Origin: Pagrus major | Lineage: Eukaryota; Chordata; Actinopteri; Spariformes; Sparidae | Assembly (NCBI RefSeq): GCF_040436345.1 | Contig: NC_133220.1 | Span: 38,912,164-38,976,163, forward strand | DNA length: 64,000 bases | Reading direction: 5' to 3' | Shown: positions 44,099 through 54,351 of the stretch, in pieces | How positions within the stretch are numbered: the first letter of the stretch is position 1 | Layout of the letters: the number at the start of each line of letters is the position of its first letter | Notes under the pieces: generated by a model | What the model was told of the DNA's origin: nothing | Database searches by the model: none | What the model saw: the letters and a program-made list of their open reading frames with translations, nothing else | Translations under genes and position numbers: made by a program

Positions 44099-46557
44099 AT
44101 GTTCTGTTTTATTTGTAAGAGCTCCCAGGCAAATGCTAATTCCCTGACAAAGCACTTAAAAGATCCACAGTCTTTGCTCTGGCAAGACACTTTGTCTTAA
44201 ATTTGGTCAGGCTGGTTGTGCTCAAGTTTATGGAACTTTTTCTGGGTTCAGAAAGCATCTCAATAAAGCACATGAACCTTGTTCTGATCCTGGTGAAGGC
44301 CCATCCACAGCTGAAGATTCAGTAGGAAGTCAATGTTATGATTTACCATCTACAAATCCTCCTTCTGATTCTGTCCTGCTTCAGAAATCTCTTGTGCACA
44401 GTTGTGCGGCAACAATAGCTGAACTGAAAGTGGCAGGTGTAGGTGAATCAACGATCAACTCCTTGGTCATTTCCATGGAAGAGATGGTTAATGATATTCA
44501 TAATCAAGTAAAATAATCTGTGAAGAGTAGTCTGTCTTTACAAGAACCTGTCAAAAGTGACATTGAGTGCAAAATTGATCAGTATTTTGAAAAAATGGAA
44601 AATCCTTTTAATGCATTAAATTCTAAAAGTAAAAGAACACAATATTTTGCAGAGAAGTGGGGGCGGGTGGACCCAGTTGAACATGTTCTTGGTTCAAGGT
44701 TTGATACCCTGCGCAATCGAACTACAGGAGCCTACGATCAGGTTGTTGTTACTTTTAAATTTGTTTACATTCCAATTTTGAAAACTCTACAGTTTATTTA
44801 CAATCACCCCAATATAAAGGAGATGATGCAGACTGAGTCCAATTCAAGAGAAAATCTGCTGAAAGACTTGTGTGATGGAGATCTTTTCAAGAGCCATGCT
44901 CTATTTTCAAAGCAGAAACATGCTATTCAGATTCAATTTTTCTATGATCATTTCGAGACTGCTAATCCTCTTGGATCTAAACGGGGAATACATAAATTAG
45001 GAGCAATATATTTCACCTTGCAGAATTTTTCTCCCAAGTACAACTCTGCTCTCCATAATATTCATTTGGTATCTTTATTTCATGCCAAAGACATTAAAAC
45101 ATATGGCTTCTCTAAAATACTTGATCCAATTGTGCAGGATATTAAAATACTGGAGAGGGATGGAATTAGGGTTCCCCTGTATGATGACACAGTATATGGA
45201 ACTATTGTCCGAGTTACTGGTGACAACCTTGGCCTTCACTGTTTGTTTGGTTTTGTAGAATCATTTAGTGCCAGATATTGTTGCCGCTTTTGTCTTGCTG
45301 AGAAAGAGGACTTTCAGACAGAGTTTACTGAGGATTCACCCAAGATAACTATGCGAACTCAAGCACTTCATGCAGAACACTGCCAAAAAATGGAGACAAA
45401 TCCCAGACTTCCCTATGTGAACGGTCTTGTATTCTGAATTCATTGCAGTACTTCAATACATGTGAACATTTCTCTGTTGATATTATGCATGATATCTTGG
45501 AGGGAGTGGCACAATTTGAAATGAAACTGTTAATATTACATGTAATAGACCGATACACAACATCAAAGGAAGTAGACAGGAGAATTAAGAGCTTTAACTA
45601 TGGCTACATGGAACAAAACAACAAGACTTAGACTTAGACTTAGACTTCACTTTATTGATCCCGTTGGGATGACTCCCTCAGGGAAATTGAATTTCCAGCA
45701 GCATACAGTTCACGAGAAAATAAACTCTTAGCAAAAAATAGAAAATAAAGATAGGAATAGAACAAAATACAATACAATAGAATACAATAAAAATAGATTA
45801 AAATAAAATAAGATAAAATAGGATAAATAAAATAAAATAAAATAAATGTAAATGTAGAGGACTGTATATTTGTTATTGTACAGAAATTATTGCACGAAAG
45901 TGAGAGTGTCCAGGTATGTATGTGAATAAATAGATAAATAGATAAATAAGTTATTGCACAGTGAAATCACAGTATTGCAGTATTGCCGGTTATCTATTTC
46001 CTCCTATTTCCTCCTCCCCCCAAGTGATGAGTTGTACAGCCTGATGGCATGAGGGACAAAGGAGTTCTTAAGTCTGTTGGTCCTACACTTGGGAAGGAGC
46101 AGTCTTTCACTGAACAGGCTCCGCTGGTCGCTGATGACGGTGTGCAGAGGGTGGCTGGTATTGTCTATAATATCCAGCAGTTTTTCCAGTGTCCTCCTCT
46201 CTGCCACCGTCACCAGAGGGTCGAGCTTCATGCCGACCACAGAGCTGGCCCGCCTGACCACCTACAGTGAAGTTAGGAGAGGACTCGAGTGACTTGGGGT
46301 TAAAAGCCATCCAGTCCTGGTGTTTACTTCGCAATCTACCACTCATCTTCGGAGATTTGGTTTGTCCAAATGATCAGCACTGGTATTTGCTACTGTTGTT
46401 GCTTCAAATTGTAAATATTGTTTTTTCTCCAGTGTTATCAAAGGGTATAACCATTTTCTTGAAACACTTGATCGCTAAACACCATAGGTTATTCAAGCAT
46501 TTGTTTCTACACAAGAAGCTGCTACCAAAGCATCATTTCATGGTGCATTATCAGGGA
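44099..46557 (+). pseudogene. C2H2 and transposase-like fish family gene, broken by a LINE
   Basis: The start MFCFICKSSQANANSL is half a C2H2 finger. After a frame change GQAGCAQVYG and FRKHLNKAHE give the second. A linker with AELKVAGVGESTINSL ends at TAA 44,514-44,516. The main frame then runs to 45,435 with YFAEKWGRVDPVEHVLG, NPLGSKRGIHKLGAIYF, VTGDNLGLHCLFGF and ARYCCRFCLAE. A frameshift near 45,435 leads to VDIMHDILEGVAQFEMKLL. A LINE occupies 45,630-46,262, after which the same protein resumes with LGLKAIQSWCLLRNLPLIFG and LLPKHHFMVHY. GDN and MHDILEG look like metal-binding motifs of a DDE-type core, so a transposon origin (CMC/Plavaka-like) is plausible but unproven. It is a dead member of a multi-copy teleost family. 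Confidence 0.7.
45630..46262 (-). mobile_element. 5'-truncated LINE inserted in the C2H2/transposase-like gene
   Basis: On the minus strand it ends with the tail AAGTCTAAGTCTAAGTCT, preceded by CTCCCTCAGGGAAATTGAATT-type 3' sequence (plus: CTTTATTGATCCC). The frame at 46,004-46,261 encodes the ORF2 C-terminus with HPLHTVISDQRSLFSERLL and KNSFVPHAIRLYNSS. The insertion splits host-gene coding sequence between GYMEQNN and GLKAIQSW. The LINE clade was not resolved (CR1/L2/Rex1 range). Confidence 0.7.
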
Positions 46558-46660
46558 CGTGCACATGATCATAGAGGGGCAGGGGCTCAAAGTCAGAAAA
46601 GGGCAGTATGTGTGCGCACATAGCGCATGCCAAATTTTTTTTCAGGCCTTAATAACACAA
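46554..46660. mobile_element. hAT-like terminus fragment
   Basis: CAGGGACGTGCACATGATC starts directly in the coding sequence after PKHHFMVHY. It is followed by AGAGGGGCAGGGGCTCAAAG, a terminal sequence seen in fish hAT elements. It is cut off by the AAATC repeat of the L2 LINE, so only one end is present. Confidence 0.45.
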
Positions 46661-46661
46661 T

Positions 46662-47589
46662 ATGTAAATCAAATCAAATCAAATCAAATTTTATTTATAT
46701 AGCCCAAAATCACAATCGCATTGCCCCAATGGGCTTTACAGTCTGTACAGTGAACGACATCCTCTGTCCTTAGACCCTCGATTCGAGTGAGGAAAACTTA
46801 CCATCTTGTTGGAAAAAAAAGACCCTTTTAACAGGGAAAAAAAAAGACGATGGAAGAAACCTCAGGAAGAGCCACAGAGGAGGGATCCCTCTTCCAGGAC
46901 GGACAGTCATGCAATAGATGTCGCATGTACAGAAAGAACAGCAATCACAGTTTACAGGTTGCATTGACAGAAAATAACCCTAGCAGGTCAAGGACTAATT
47001 AAAGGCTAAGTCAAAAAAGTGAGTTTTGAGTTTAGATTTAAAGGCGTCAATAGAGCCAGATTGTCTAATATCATTTGTGAGGTTATTCCAGAGGAAGGGG
47101 GCCCGATAGGAGAAAGCCCTGCAGCCAGCTGACTTCTTCTTAACCCTGGGAACCATCAGGAGCCCTGAATTTTGAGAGCGTAATGCACGAGTTGGAGTAT
47201 ACGGTATACTAAGATCTGACATGTACGATGGGGCAAGGCCGTGTACAGTTTTGTATGTCATCAGCAGCACCTTAAAGTCTGATCTTATATGTATTGGGAG
47301 CCAGTGCAGTGAGGCTAGGATTGGTGTAATATGATCAAATGTTCTACTCTAGCTGCAGCATTTTGAACCATCTGAAGACTTTTAGTGCTCCCATGTGGAA
47401 GACCCAAAAATAAGGCATTGCAGTAATCCAGCCTGGACAAAACAAAGGCATGAATCAGGATCTCTGCGTCAGCCTTAGACAGGAAGGACCTAATTTTGGC
47501 TATATTGCGCAGGTGGTAAAAAGCAATCTTAGTAATTTCTTTTATGTGCTGATCGAAAGAGAGGCTAGAGTCAAAAAATATGTAGATTA
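46662..47589 (-). mobile_element. L2-type LINE fragment
   Basis: The 3' end (left) consists of AAATC repeated about five times and TTTATATAGCCCAAAATCAC. The minus strand then encodes the ORF2 C-terminus (46,995-47,270: LLMTYKTVHGLAPSYMSDL, VPRVKKKSAGCRAFSYRAP, SKLKTHFFDLAFN). In a following broken frame up to 47,570 comes the thumb region with FVLSRLDYCNALFLGLP. At 47,590 it meets the gypsy 3' LTR. The rest of the LINE is not found on the far side of the gypsy element. Confidence 0.8.
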
Positions 47590-48000
47590 TGTTAAAAGTC
47601 TCTCGGTTTTACATATGAAGCGCACACGGTCTTTCCACTTCAACCCTCACTGGGTTATCAACTTTATTAACGTCTCACGTCAGGTTCACATGCTCGGCCT
47701 GGTACCTCCGGCGGTGTCACTTCTAAAACGTGTTCGTGTGCCACACTGTGCCAAACAAAGGTTCCTAACCAGTAACCTATATTCTTACATCCTTTCTCTT
47801 TTGAGAATGAGTGCTGTTATAAAACTCTAATATCAACAGGGCTTATTACTTAATCATAAACAGTTATATATGCTCAGAAATTCAAGTCTTCTCTCACCAA
47901 CTGATGAAAATAGCGGTTTACAAACAAAACAAAACCCATTGCAAAATTTGTATTACACAACCCTTAGTTACGAACTTGCAATATGCAAATGGTCACAACC
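47590..48000 (-). repeat. 3' LTR of the intact gypsy element (inner boundary uncertain)
   Basis: The LTR ends TTTTAACA at 47,590 (minus) and has the polyadenylation signal AATAAA at 47,663-47,668, about 75 bases before its end. The inner boundary, near a purine-rich stretch at 48,040-48,055, cannot be fixed without a full second copy. Confidence 0.6.
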
Positions 48001-48098
48001 ATATCAACATATGAAAAGCATAACTTCTGTTGTTGTTTCCTTTCCCTGAGTATAAAGTGCATATAAACATGAACATTATCACTTTATATCACAGTCCA

Positions 48099-51000
48099 TC
48101 AATATGTTAACACACAGTCCTTGTATCGCTGTGGCTGCACCACAGTGCGACCAGCTCTGGTTGTGACAGGGGTATTTCTGTTAACAGTGTCTCTGGGTGC
48201 ATGTCCTGCTGTGACAGTGTGAGGGAGAGGAACAGTCTCTGAATGTTCGTTTCCCACAGCCTGTGGCTGACTGGGGATGCTGATCTCAATGTCCATAGGG
48301 TCACTGTACGTCACTCCAGGTGCACGCCTGAGGTGTCTGCGATTTCTCCTTAAGACTCCTCCAGATTGCAACTGAACCTCATAGGACCTCCCATCGACTG
48401 GCTTCAGCACCCTGCCTAGTCTCCAGACAGTGTGGGGTGGGAGTGGCTGTATCCTCACACAGTCACCTGTGGCAAGTATGTCCAGGTCTCTCGCTGCCCT
48501 GTTGTAGTATGTGCTCTGACATTGTTGCTTGTTTTTCAGATTCTGACTGATCCGGACCACTTTTGGTCTCAGCAGGCTTGCTTTCGTTGGCAGCAGTGTT
48601 TTGGTGCGGCGGCTGAGCAGTCGTTGAGCTGGACTGCTATCCAGGCCCTGTGACGGTGTGTTGCGGTGGTCCAGCAGAGCAAGATAAGGATCCTGCCCAG
48701 CTGCTTTGGCCTTGATGAGAAGTCTTTTTGCTGTCTTAACAGCTGATTCGGCCTTGCCGTTGCTCTGTGGGTAACCAGGTGATGAAGTCACATGCTGAAA
48801 TCCCCACTGTTCACTGAATTTTTTGAAGTCCTGGGACGCATATTGTGGGCCATTGTCCGAGATTACTGTATCCGTAATACCTTGGCGGGCAAAATGAGCT
48901 TTCAGTTTCTTTATCACTGTTGTAGATTTTGTATCTGCCAAGTAGTCTATTTCCCAGAAGTTTGAGAAATAATCCACAGTGATGAGATAGTCTTTACTGT
49001 CAAACGCAAAAAGATCTGTGCCCACCTTTGCCCACGGCCTGCTCGGAACTTCATGTGATATTAGTGTTTCTTTCTGTTGTTTATTGTCCATTGATCTGCA
49101 GATGTCGCACCTGGCAATATACTTTTTAATCTGATCATTCATGCCCAACCAGTAGACACACTCTCTAGCTCTGCGTAGGCATCCTTCAACACCCAGATGT
49201 GATGAGTGTAAACGGCTCGTGATGTCAGATCTCAGTGTGTCTGGAATGATGGCTCGCTCACCTCGGAAGACTATTCCATCTTGGTGACTTAGTTCTTCTT
49301 GTAGTGTGAAGTAGGGCCTGATTTCACTTGGTACCTGTGCCTTATCTTTGGGCCATTTCTGAGTCATTGTTTTAATGAGAAGCTGCAATGTATTGTCTTT
49401 TTCCGTGGCAGACCGAATGTCATGTAGTCTGTCAGATGAGATGGGTAAGTGTTGCACCATGTTGACGGTCTCTACTTCCTCTTCCACAGGTGTGCTCTCA
49501 GGAAGATAAGCTCTGCTGAGCGTGTCCGCCAGCAACATGTCTTTTCCCGGCACATATGTAACGTCCACATCATATTTTTGTATGCGCAACATCATGGCCT
49601 GCAGCCTTTTGGGCGCGCTCAGAAGGGGTTTTCGGACTATGGTTTCTAATGGCTTGTGATCACTCTGGACTGTGACTTTGCGACCATATGTGTATTGGTG
49701 GAATTTTTCCATGCTGAAAACCATAGCTAAAAACTCTTTTTCGATTTGGGCATAACGACCCTCAGTCTGTGTCAGTGCCCTGCTTGCAAAAGCGACTGGC
49801 TTTCCCATCTGCATGAGCGCTGCACCCAAACCTGTGTCTGACGCGTCGCACTGTACTGTCAGCTCCTCATCTGGGTTATAATATTTCAGTACTGGAGCGT
49901 TGACTATTGTCTCTTTAAGTTTTAGGAATGCTCCGTCATGCTCTGCCGTCCATTTCCACTCCTTGTCTTTGTGTGTCAAGTCTCTCAGCACTTTGCACTG
50001 GTCTGAGAGATGAGGGCAAAACTTGGTGAGGTAGTTAACCATCCCTAGAAGCCTCTGTATTCCTTTTACATCCGTCGGTGCCGGCATCTGCTCCACGGCA
50101 CGCACTTTTTCCGGATCCACTTTGAGTCCATCTGCCGTCAAGCGGTGTCCAATGTATGTGGTCTCCTTTTGTCTCAGTCTGAATTTTTCTGCATTTAGTT
50201 TTATGTTCTTTTCTCTGCATCTGTCAAGAAACTGTTTTACTTTTTCATCATGATCACGTTCTGCTTCCTCTTGTGTCTCCCCTTGTCTCGTGATCAAGAC
50301 GTCGTCTGCAATGATGTATAGACCCGGTACCTTGTCCAACGCCTGTGTGAGCTTTCTCTGGAATATCTCAGGGGCCGGACTGATGCCCATCGGCATCCTC
50401 AGCCACCTGAACCGTCCGAAGGGGGTTGCAAACGTTGTCAAATAGCTGGATTCCTCCTCCAGCTGTACATGCCAGAATCCACTCTTGACATCACACACTG
50501 TGAACACTTTAGCTCTTGACAAGTCTGGTAAAATGTCTTCAATGGTTGGAAGTGGAAAGTGACTGCGCTTTAATGCTTTGTTCAAGGGTTTGGGATCAAT
50601 ACAGACTCTTGGCTTACCATTCTGTTTCTGTACGACCACCATAGCACTGATCCAGTCTGTGCTGCATTCTACAGGAGTGATTATTCCTCTATGTTGCAGG
50701 CTTTTGAGCTCTTCCTTCAGTGGTTTCATGAGGGCAACTGGGACCCGTCTCTTTGGTAGCTGCACTGGCTTCACTGTGCTGTCCATCTCCATTTTGTATT
50801 TCCCTTCAAGACAACCATCTCCTGTAAACACATCAGCATAACTTGCCTTAATTTGTTCCATTGTCCACTGTTCTGTTTTTTCAGTTTTTTCCGTTGTGAC
50901 TATACTGTCTATTGTCATGATATTCTCATGGTGCACTTGAATCAGTCTCATTGCCTCACTGGCTCTCCTGCCCAGCAGAGGCACTGCATTATCTGCATTT

Positions 51001-52139
51001 ACCACTTGAAACTCCAAGCGATATTGTTTGTGATTTCTTGGATTTCTTATTTTGATTTTGCATTTCCCCAATGGCCTCAGCTTGCTCTTGTTGTACATAA
51101 CTAGTACACTGTTAGTGTGTTCTAGCTTGATATCTGGGTTCAGCAGGTTAATGGGGATAATGTTGCAACTAGCACCACAGTCTATTTGAAATCTGACCAG
51201 ACCTTTGTCTAGTAGCATGCCAGCATAGAGAAGCTTAATGTCCTCTTTAACTGTGTCATTCTCTTTTCCATCCTTTACTCTCCCTTCTTCCACATCTTTG
51301 CTTGAGTCTGTCTCTACTGCATCCACTGTCTCTGTGATACATGTTATATCTTCATATTCATCACTCACATATTCTGTTGCAACAGTACTCACAGTTTTCT
51401 TCCATCTTTGCTCCGGTTTTGCTTTACATTTTGCTGCAAAGTGATTCTCTCTGCCACACTTGGCGCACTTCTTCCCAAACGCTGGACATTTCTGTTTACT
51501 TTTTTCGTGTGTTTTCCCGCAGAATTTACACTCCACCGTGTTGTTAGTTTTCCTTTGGTACTGCGCTCCTTGCACAGCATGCACCTCCTCCACCATCGGT
51601 GCGGTGATGGTTTTCACGTTCTCCTTAGAGAGCTCCGCGGCTCTGCACAGTTGCAAACATGTGTCCAGTGTCAAGTTTTTCTCCCGCAACAGTCTTTCTC
51701 TCATAGCCGTGTTGCTGCCTCCACACACAATCCTATCGCGTATGAGCGAGTCTCTTAAAGTCCCAAAGTTGCATGTTCTTGCCAGCAGTCTCAGTTCCGT
51801 GACATAAATGTCTATATTTTCACTGGTGCCCTGGTTCCTCGTGAAGAAACGATAGCGTTCCACAATCTCATTCACGCTGGGGTTGCAGTGATCATCAAAC
51901 TTTTTGGTTATGTCCTCTATTTTCCATGCATCCTTAGCTGTGTCGCCCATGAGTGTATCCAAAAGTTCTCTGCCGCTCTCGCCGACAAAATAGCTGAACA
52001 GCTTTACCTTCTGTTTATCATCAGCGTCGGTCATTGCCAGATCCACGTAGAGGGCAAACTCGTCCCTCCAATTCTTCCACGTTTTAGAGAGGTTGCTTGA
52101 GTCCAAACACAGCGTCTGCGGCGGCTTCAGTCCCTCCAT
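48099..52139 (-). CDS. Gypsy gag-pol polyprotein, uninterrupted
   Basis: There are 1,346 codons from MEGLKPPQTL. The first ATG after the primer-binding site was chosen, since the open frame extends 59 codons upstream through the LTR. Domains in order are a capsid-like gag region (about 1-190), two zinc knuckles (CKFCGKTHEKSKQKC, CAKCGRENHFAAKC; about 204-238) and a protease with DCGA at about 320. RT (about 450-640) has VCDVKSGFWHV and the paired-Asp box IADDVLI at about 610. RNase H (CDASDTGLG, SDHKPL) follows. The integrase has an HHCC finger (HSSHLGVEGC to CDIC) and the triad VGTDLF, SDNGPQY and NGKAESA. The C-terminal tail has GDCVRIQPLPPHTVW. No stop or frameshift is present and all catalytic residues remain. 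Gag and pol share one frame without a recoding site. Confidence 0.92.
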   Translation of the reverse strand: MEGLKPPQTLCLDSSNLSKTWKNWRDEFALYVDLAMTDADDKQKVKLFSYFVGESGRELLDTLMGDTAKDAWKIEDITKKFDDHCNPSVNEIVERYRFFTRNQGTSENIDIYVTELRLLARTCNFGTLRDSLIRDRIVCGGSNTAMRERLLREKNLTLDTCLQLCRAAELSKENVKTITAPMVEEVHAVQGAQYQRKTNNTVECKFCGKTHEKSKQKCPAFGKKCAKCGRENHFAAKCKAKPEQRWKKTVSTVATEYVSDEYEDITCITETVDAVETDSSKDVEEGRVKDGKENDTVKEDIKLLYAGMLLDKGLVRFQIDCGASCNIIPINLLNPDIKLEHTNSVLVMYNKSKLRPLGKCKIKIRNPRNHKQYRLEFQVVNADNAVPLLGRRASEAMRLIQVHHENIMTIDSIVTTEKTEKTEQWTMEQIKASYADVFTGDGCLEGKYKMEMDSTVKPVQLPKRRVPVALMKPLKEELKSLQHRGIITPVECSTDWISAMVVVQKQNGKPRVCIDPKPLNKALKRSHFPLPTIEDILPDLSRAKVFTVCDVKSGFWHVQLEEESSYLTTFATPFGRFRWLRMPMGISPAPEIFQRKLTQALDKVPGLYIIADDVLITRQGETQEEAERDHDEKVKQFLDRCREKNIKLNAEKFRLRQKETTYIGHRLTADGLKVDPEKVRAVEQMPAPTDVKGIQRLLGMVNYLTKFCPHLSDQCKVLRDLTHKDKEWKWTAEHDGAFLKLKETIVNAPVLKYYNPDEELTVQCDASDTGLGAALMQMGKPVAFASRALTQTEGRYAQIEKEFLAMVFSMEKFHQYTYGRKVTVQSDHKPLETIVRKPLLSAPKRLQAMMLRIQKYDVDVTYVPGKDMLLADTLSRAYLPESTPVEEEVETVNMVQHLPISSDRLHDIRSATEKDNTLQLLIKTMTQKWPKDKAQVPSEIRPYFTLQEELSHQDGIVFRGERAIIPDTLRSDITSRLHSSHLGVEGCLRRARECVYWLGMNDQIKKYIARCDICRSMDNKQQKETLISHEVPSRPWAKVGTDLFAFDSKDYLITVDYFSNFWEIDYLADTKSTTVIKKLKAHFARQGITDTVISDNGPQYASQDFKKFSEQWGFQHVTSSPGYPQSNGKAESAVKTAKRLLIKAKAAGQDPYLALLDHRNTPSQGLDSSPAQRLLSRRTKTLLPTKASLLRPKVVRISQNLKNKQQCQSTYYNRAARDLDILATGDCVRIQPLPPHTVWRLGRVLKPVDGRSYEVQLQSGGVLRRNRRHLRRAPGVTYSDPMDIEISIPSQPQAVGNEHSETVPLPHTVTAGHAPRDTVNRNTPVTTRAGRTVVQPQRYKDCVLTY

Positions 52140-52238
52140 GGCGTCACACGGCAGCCTCACACTAGCGGCTAAAACTAGCAACAGGTATCTCTCTCCCGAC
52201 CGGAGAAAACTTTTTACGTACTCAGACCGAGTCCTCTT

Positions 52239-52250
52239 CCGCTGCCACCA
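52239..52250 (-). other. Primer-binding site of the intact gypsy element
   Basis: On the minus strand TGGTGGCAGCGG directly follows the LTR end TTTTAACA. This is the expected place and TGG start for a tRNA 3' end complement. The cognate tRNA was not determined. Confidence 0.6.
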
Positions 52251-52304
52251 TGTTAAAAGTCTCTCGGTTTTACATATGAAGCGCACACGGTCTTTCCACT
52301 TCAA
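52251..52304 (-). repeat. Truncated 5' LTR (54 nt)
   Basis: Identical to 47,590-47,643 of the 3' LTR. It starts (minus) about 19 bases downstream of where the AATAAA signal stands in the 3' copy, so the promoter part of the LTR is absent. The sequence to the right (CTTAAATATTT, minus) is unrelated to the 3' LTR. Confidence 0.85.
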
Positions 52305-53367
52305 ATATTTAAGCACGTTGAATAAGGTGCAGACACACCTGTCTCATCCCTTTCCTCCGCTTCTCTCTGGTGGCTGTGGCTTGTCTATCGCGGTGGTTCG
52401 GCGTGGCCGTTGCGGGTGACAATCCTCTTCATTCAGGTAATGCTCTCTGCTAGTCTTCCATTGTTCATGTGTGCGTAACACGGGCACTTTGGTGACGTGA
52501 TCTCCGCTCTTTGTAGCGCAATCGGCTGTGGGGGGATGCATCGCTCCGCCAGAAGCCCTTCCTGGATGCGCTTGCCTGTCCCTTTCAGTAAGTCCACAAT
52601 TGTCTGCCGTCCCTCTCTTGGCCTTCACTGTAGCTTTGCTGAGTGGTATGTATGAGTTCATTTTTCCAAAAATGTTGGTTTTAATATTTATTTGTGCACT
52701 AAATTATAGTTTGTGTGCCTTTCATTTAGAGGCCGTGGTAAATGGTCGGCCGGTATTTAGCCACCTTTCCCGGGATCCACGCTGCTGTTTTGGCTCTGCT
52801 TAAATGTTGGATGTCTTTGGCTCACCGTGACGACATTCAGTTTGATTATACTCAGCCGTTGTGGCTCCCCTAACCCTAACCCATGAACGTGTCCTGTCTG
52901 GAGAGTATTGTCAATTGAGCCGCTTTTTGGCTTGAGCTGCCTGGCTCCTCAGCGCGTGGTTACTCCTCATAAGGCTGCCCACTTCTGAGCAGGTTAAAGG
53001 GCATTACACTGCTTTCAGTTTTAAGGTATAATTAGTTTCTATTTCGTTATTTAGTGTTTTGTATTTCTGTATTTTGTTTTCATTGTGTTTTGCCACACCA
53101 GCTCTGTGTAGCACCCTATTGCATGTTTTAACTTGTTTTCTTTGTGTTTTGGTTAGGTGCTGTGGGCCCGAGGCAGCAGTTTAATCCATGGTGGTGGTCC
53201 CCTTCACGAGTGTCCAGTGTGTGCGAGTGCAGTGTCACAGGTGTTTTAATTTACAGACCTTTCTACTTTTGATTTACCCCTGCCGCCTTGTAAACACCGG
53301 CCCTGCCCTTTAATCTCTGCTCCTGTAGGGTGCTAATTTTTATGTGATAATATTATTATAGGTGACT

Positions 53368-53401
<34 letters not shown>

Positions 53402-54297
53402 CTTCTGATTATTTTTGCTGATTTACTTATGTGTTAAATAAAATGTGCTCTTTAATTTGAAGACCGTCTCTTGCCCCGTGGTATCCTCGAACCTGTGTGA
53501 CCTTATTCATTAAAAGTTAGCTTAGAATTTCCTGGGGGTGAAATTACCCCAAGTGGCGTTGTCGCAACTCCGTAGCTCCCCTTTCCACCACGTCACACAT
53601 GTAATTAAAAAGTACAAACATTATATTTAACATTATGGAATACATAATTTGCCATGTACATTCCTTATAAACAATATATGTAATGTTTACTTGATTCATA
53701 TGTAATTCTTATAATCATGTTGTATGAGAAAAATGCGAAAGTGGCCACTTTCATGAATAAATCATAGTATGAGACATATAAGTCTTATAAGACATACAAT
53801 ACATATAAAACATTTACTATTGGAGGCAATGGGAAATTCTTATAAGTTTTTTCTATTTCTTTTCCATATGGGAAGTCCTGGCTAAGAGAACACATCTCAC
53901 ATAACCACTGATCGTTGATACTGATTCACGACCACTGTAATACACTGACTATGAAAAGATGTGTGCATGATTCTAACCATTCGTATTCGTAATGTTAAAC
54001 ATTTGTATGTCAATAAAATTGTTGTACACAAAATTCTGCTGTCATATATGCGAGTCTGAGAAATTGTTTGGGTTAGGATTGTTTTTATGTGAGTATGAAT
54101 CTAAAAGCTGTGAGTGCAAAGTCTTGTGAATACAACTCTTATTTCTACGACAACGAAGTCTTCACTGTGAACACGAATTCAAATTTGTGGGTACCAGTAG
54201 AAAAGTGTTGAAATGATGTCACGTAGGTCACAGGCAGGTCACAGGGGAAAATAATCGAACCCCGATTCCTCCAAACGCGCATGCGGCAAAGCCAAAG
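52305..54297. other. Unassigned region with a (GT)n tract
   Basis: No coding exon is recognised. A (GT)n tract lies at about 53,367-53,400. GC-rich text at 52,350-52,630 and 52,900-53,240 looks like 5'-leader or LTR-internal sequence of an unidentified element. AT-rich text with repeated CTTATAA words lies at 53,590-53,860. Confidence 0.3.
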
Positions 54298-54351
54298 ATG
54301 GCTGACAGCAGTGGACCGGCTGGAGCTACCAGCTCAGGTGAAGCATCACAG
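54298..54351 (+). other. Possible first coding exon (18 codons)
   Basis: AAAGATGGCTG is a good start context. It opens MADSSGPAGATSSGEASQ, which ends at the donor CACAG-GTAAAG. The upstream 60 bases contain GCGCATGCGGC, an NRF1-like promoter word. It looks like a genuine first exon of a gene or of a transposase. No second exon was identified. Confidence 0.35.

Larger units (their letters stand above)
47590..52304 (-). mobile_element. Ty3/gypsy retrotransposon with intact gag-pol, 5' LTR truncated
   Basis: On the minus strand the order is a 54-nt LTR remnant, a primer-binding site, one long gag-pol frame and a 3' LTR. The two LTR pieces are identical over all 54 shared bases (52,251-52,304 and 47,590-47,643), which argues for recent insertion. 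Beyond that point they have nothing in common. There is no env. The left flank is an L2 LINE and the right flank is not, so sequence right of 52,304 was exchanged or deleted after insertion. Confidence 0.88.

Noticed and set aside
47570..52320. Simple case of gypsy inserted into an L2 LINE
   Set aside because: The left flank is L2, but the right flank at 52,305 does not continue the L2 reading, so a clean insertion with two L2 halves is not supported.
52305..52700. Possible remainder of the 5' LTR of the intact gypsy element
   Set aside because: Compared base by base with the 3' LTR, identity stops at 52,304. Only short chance matches remain.
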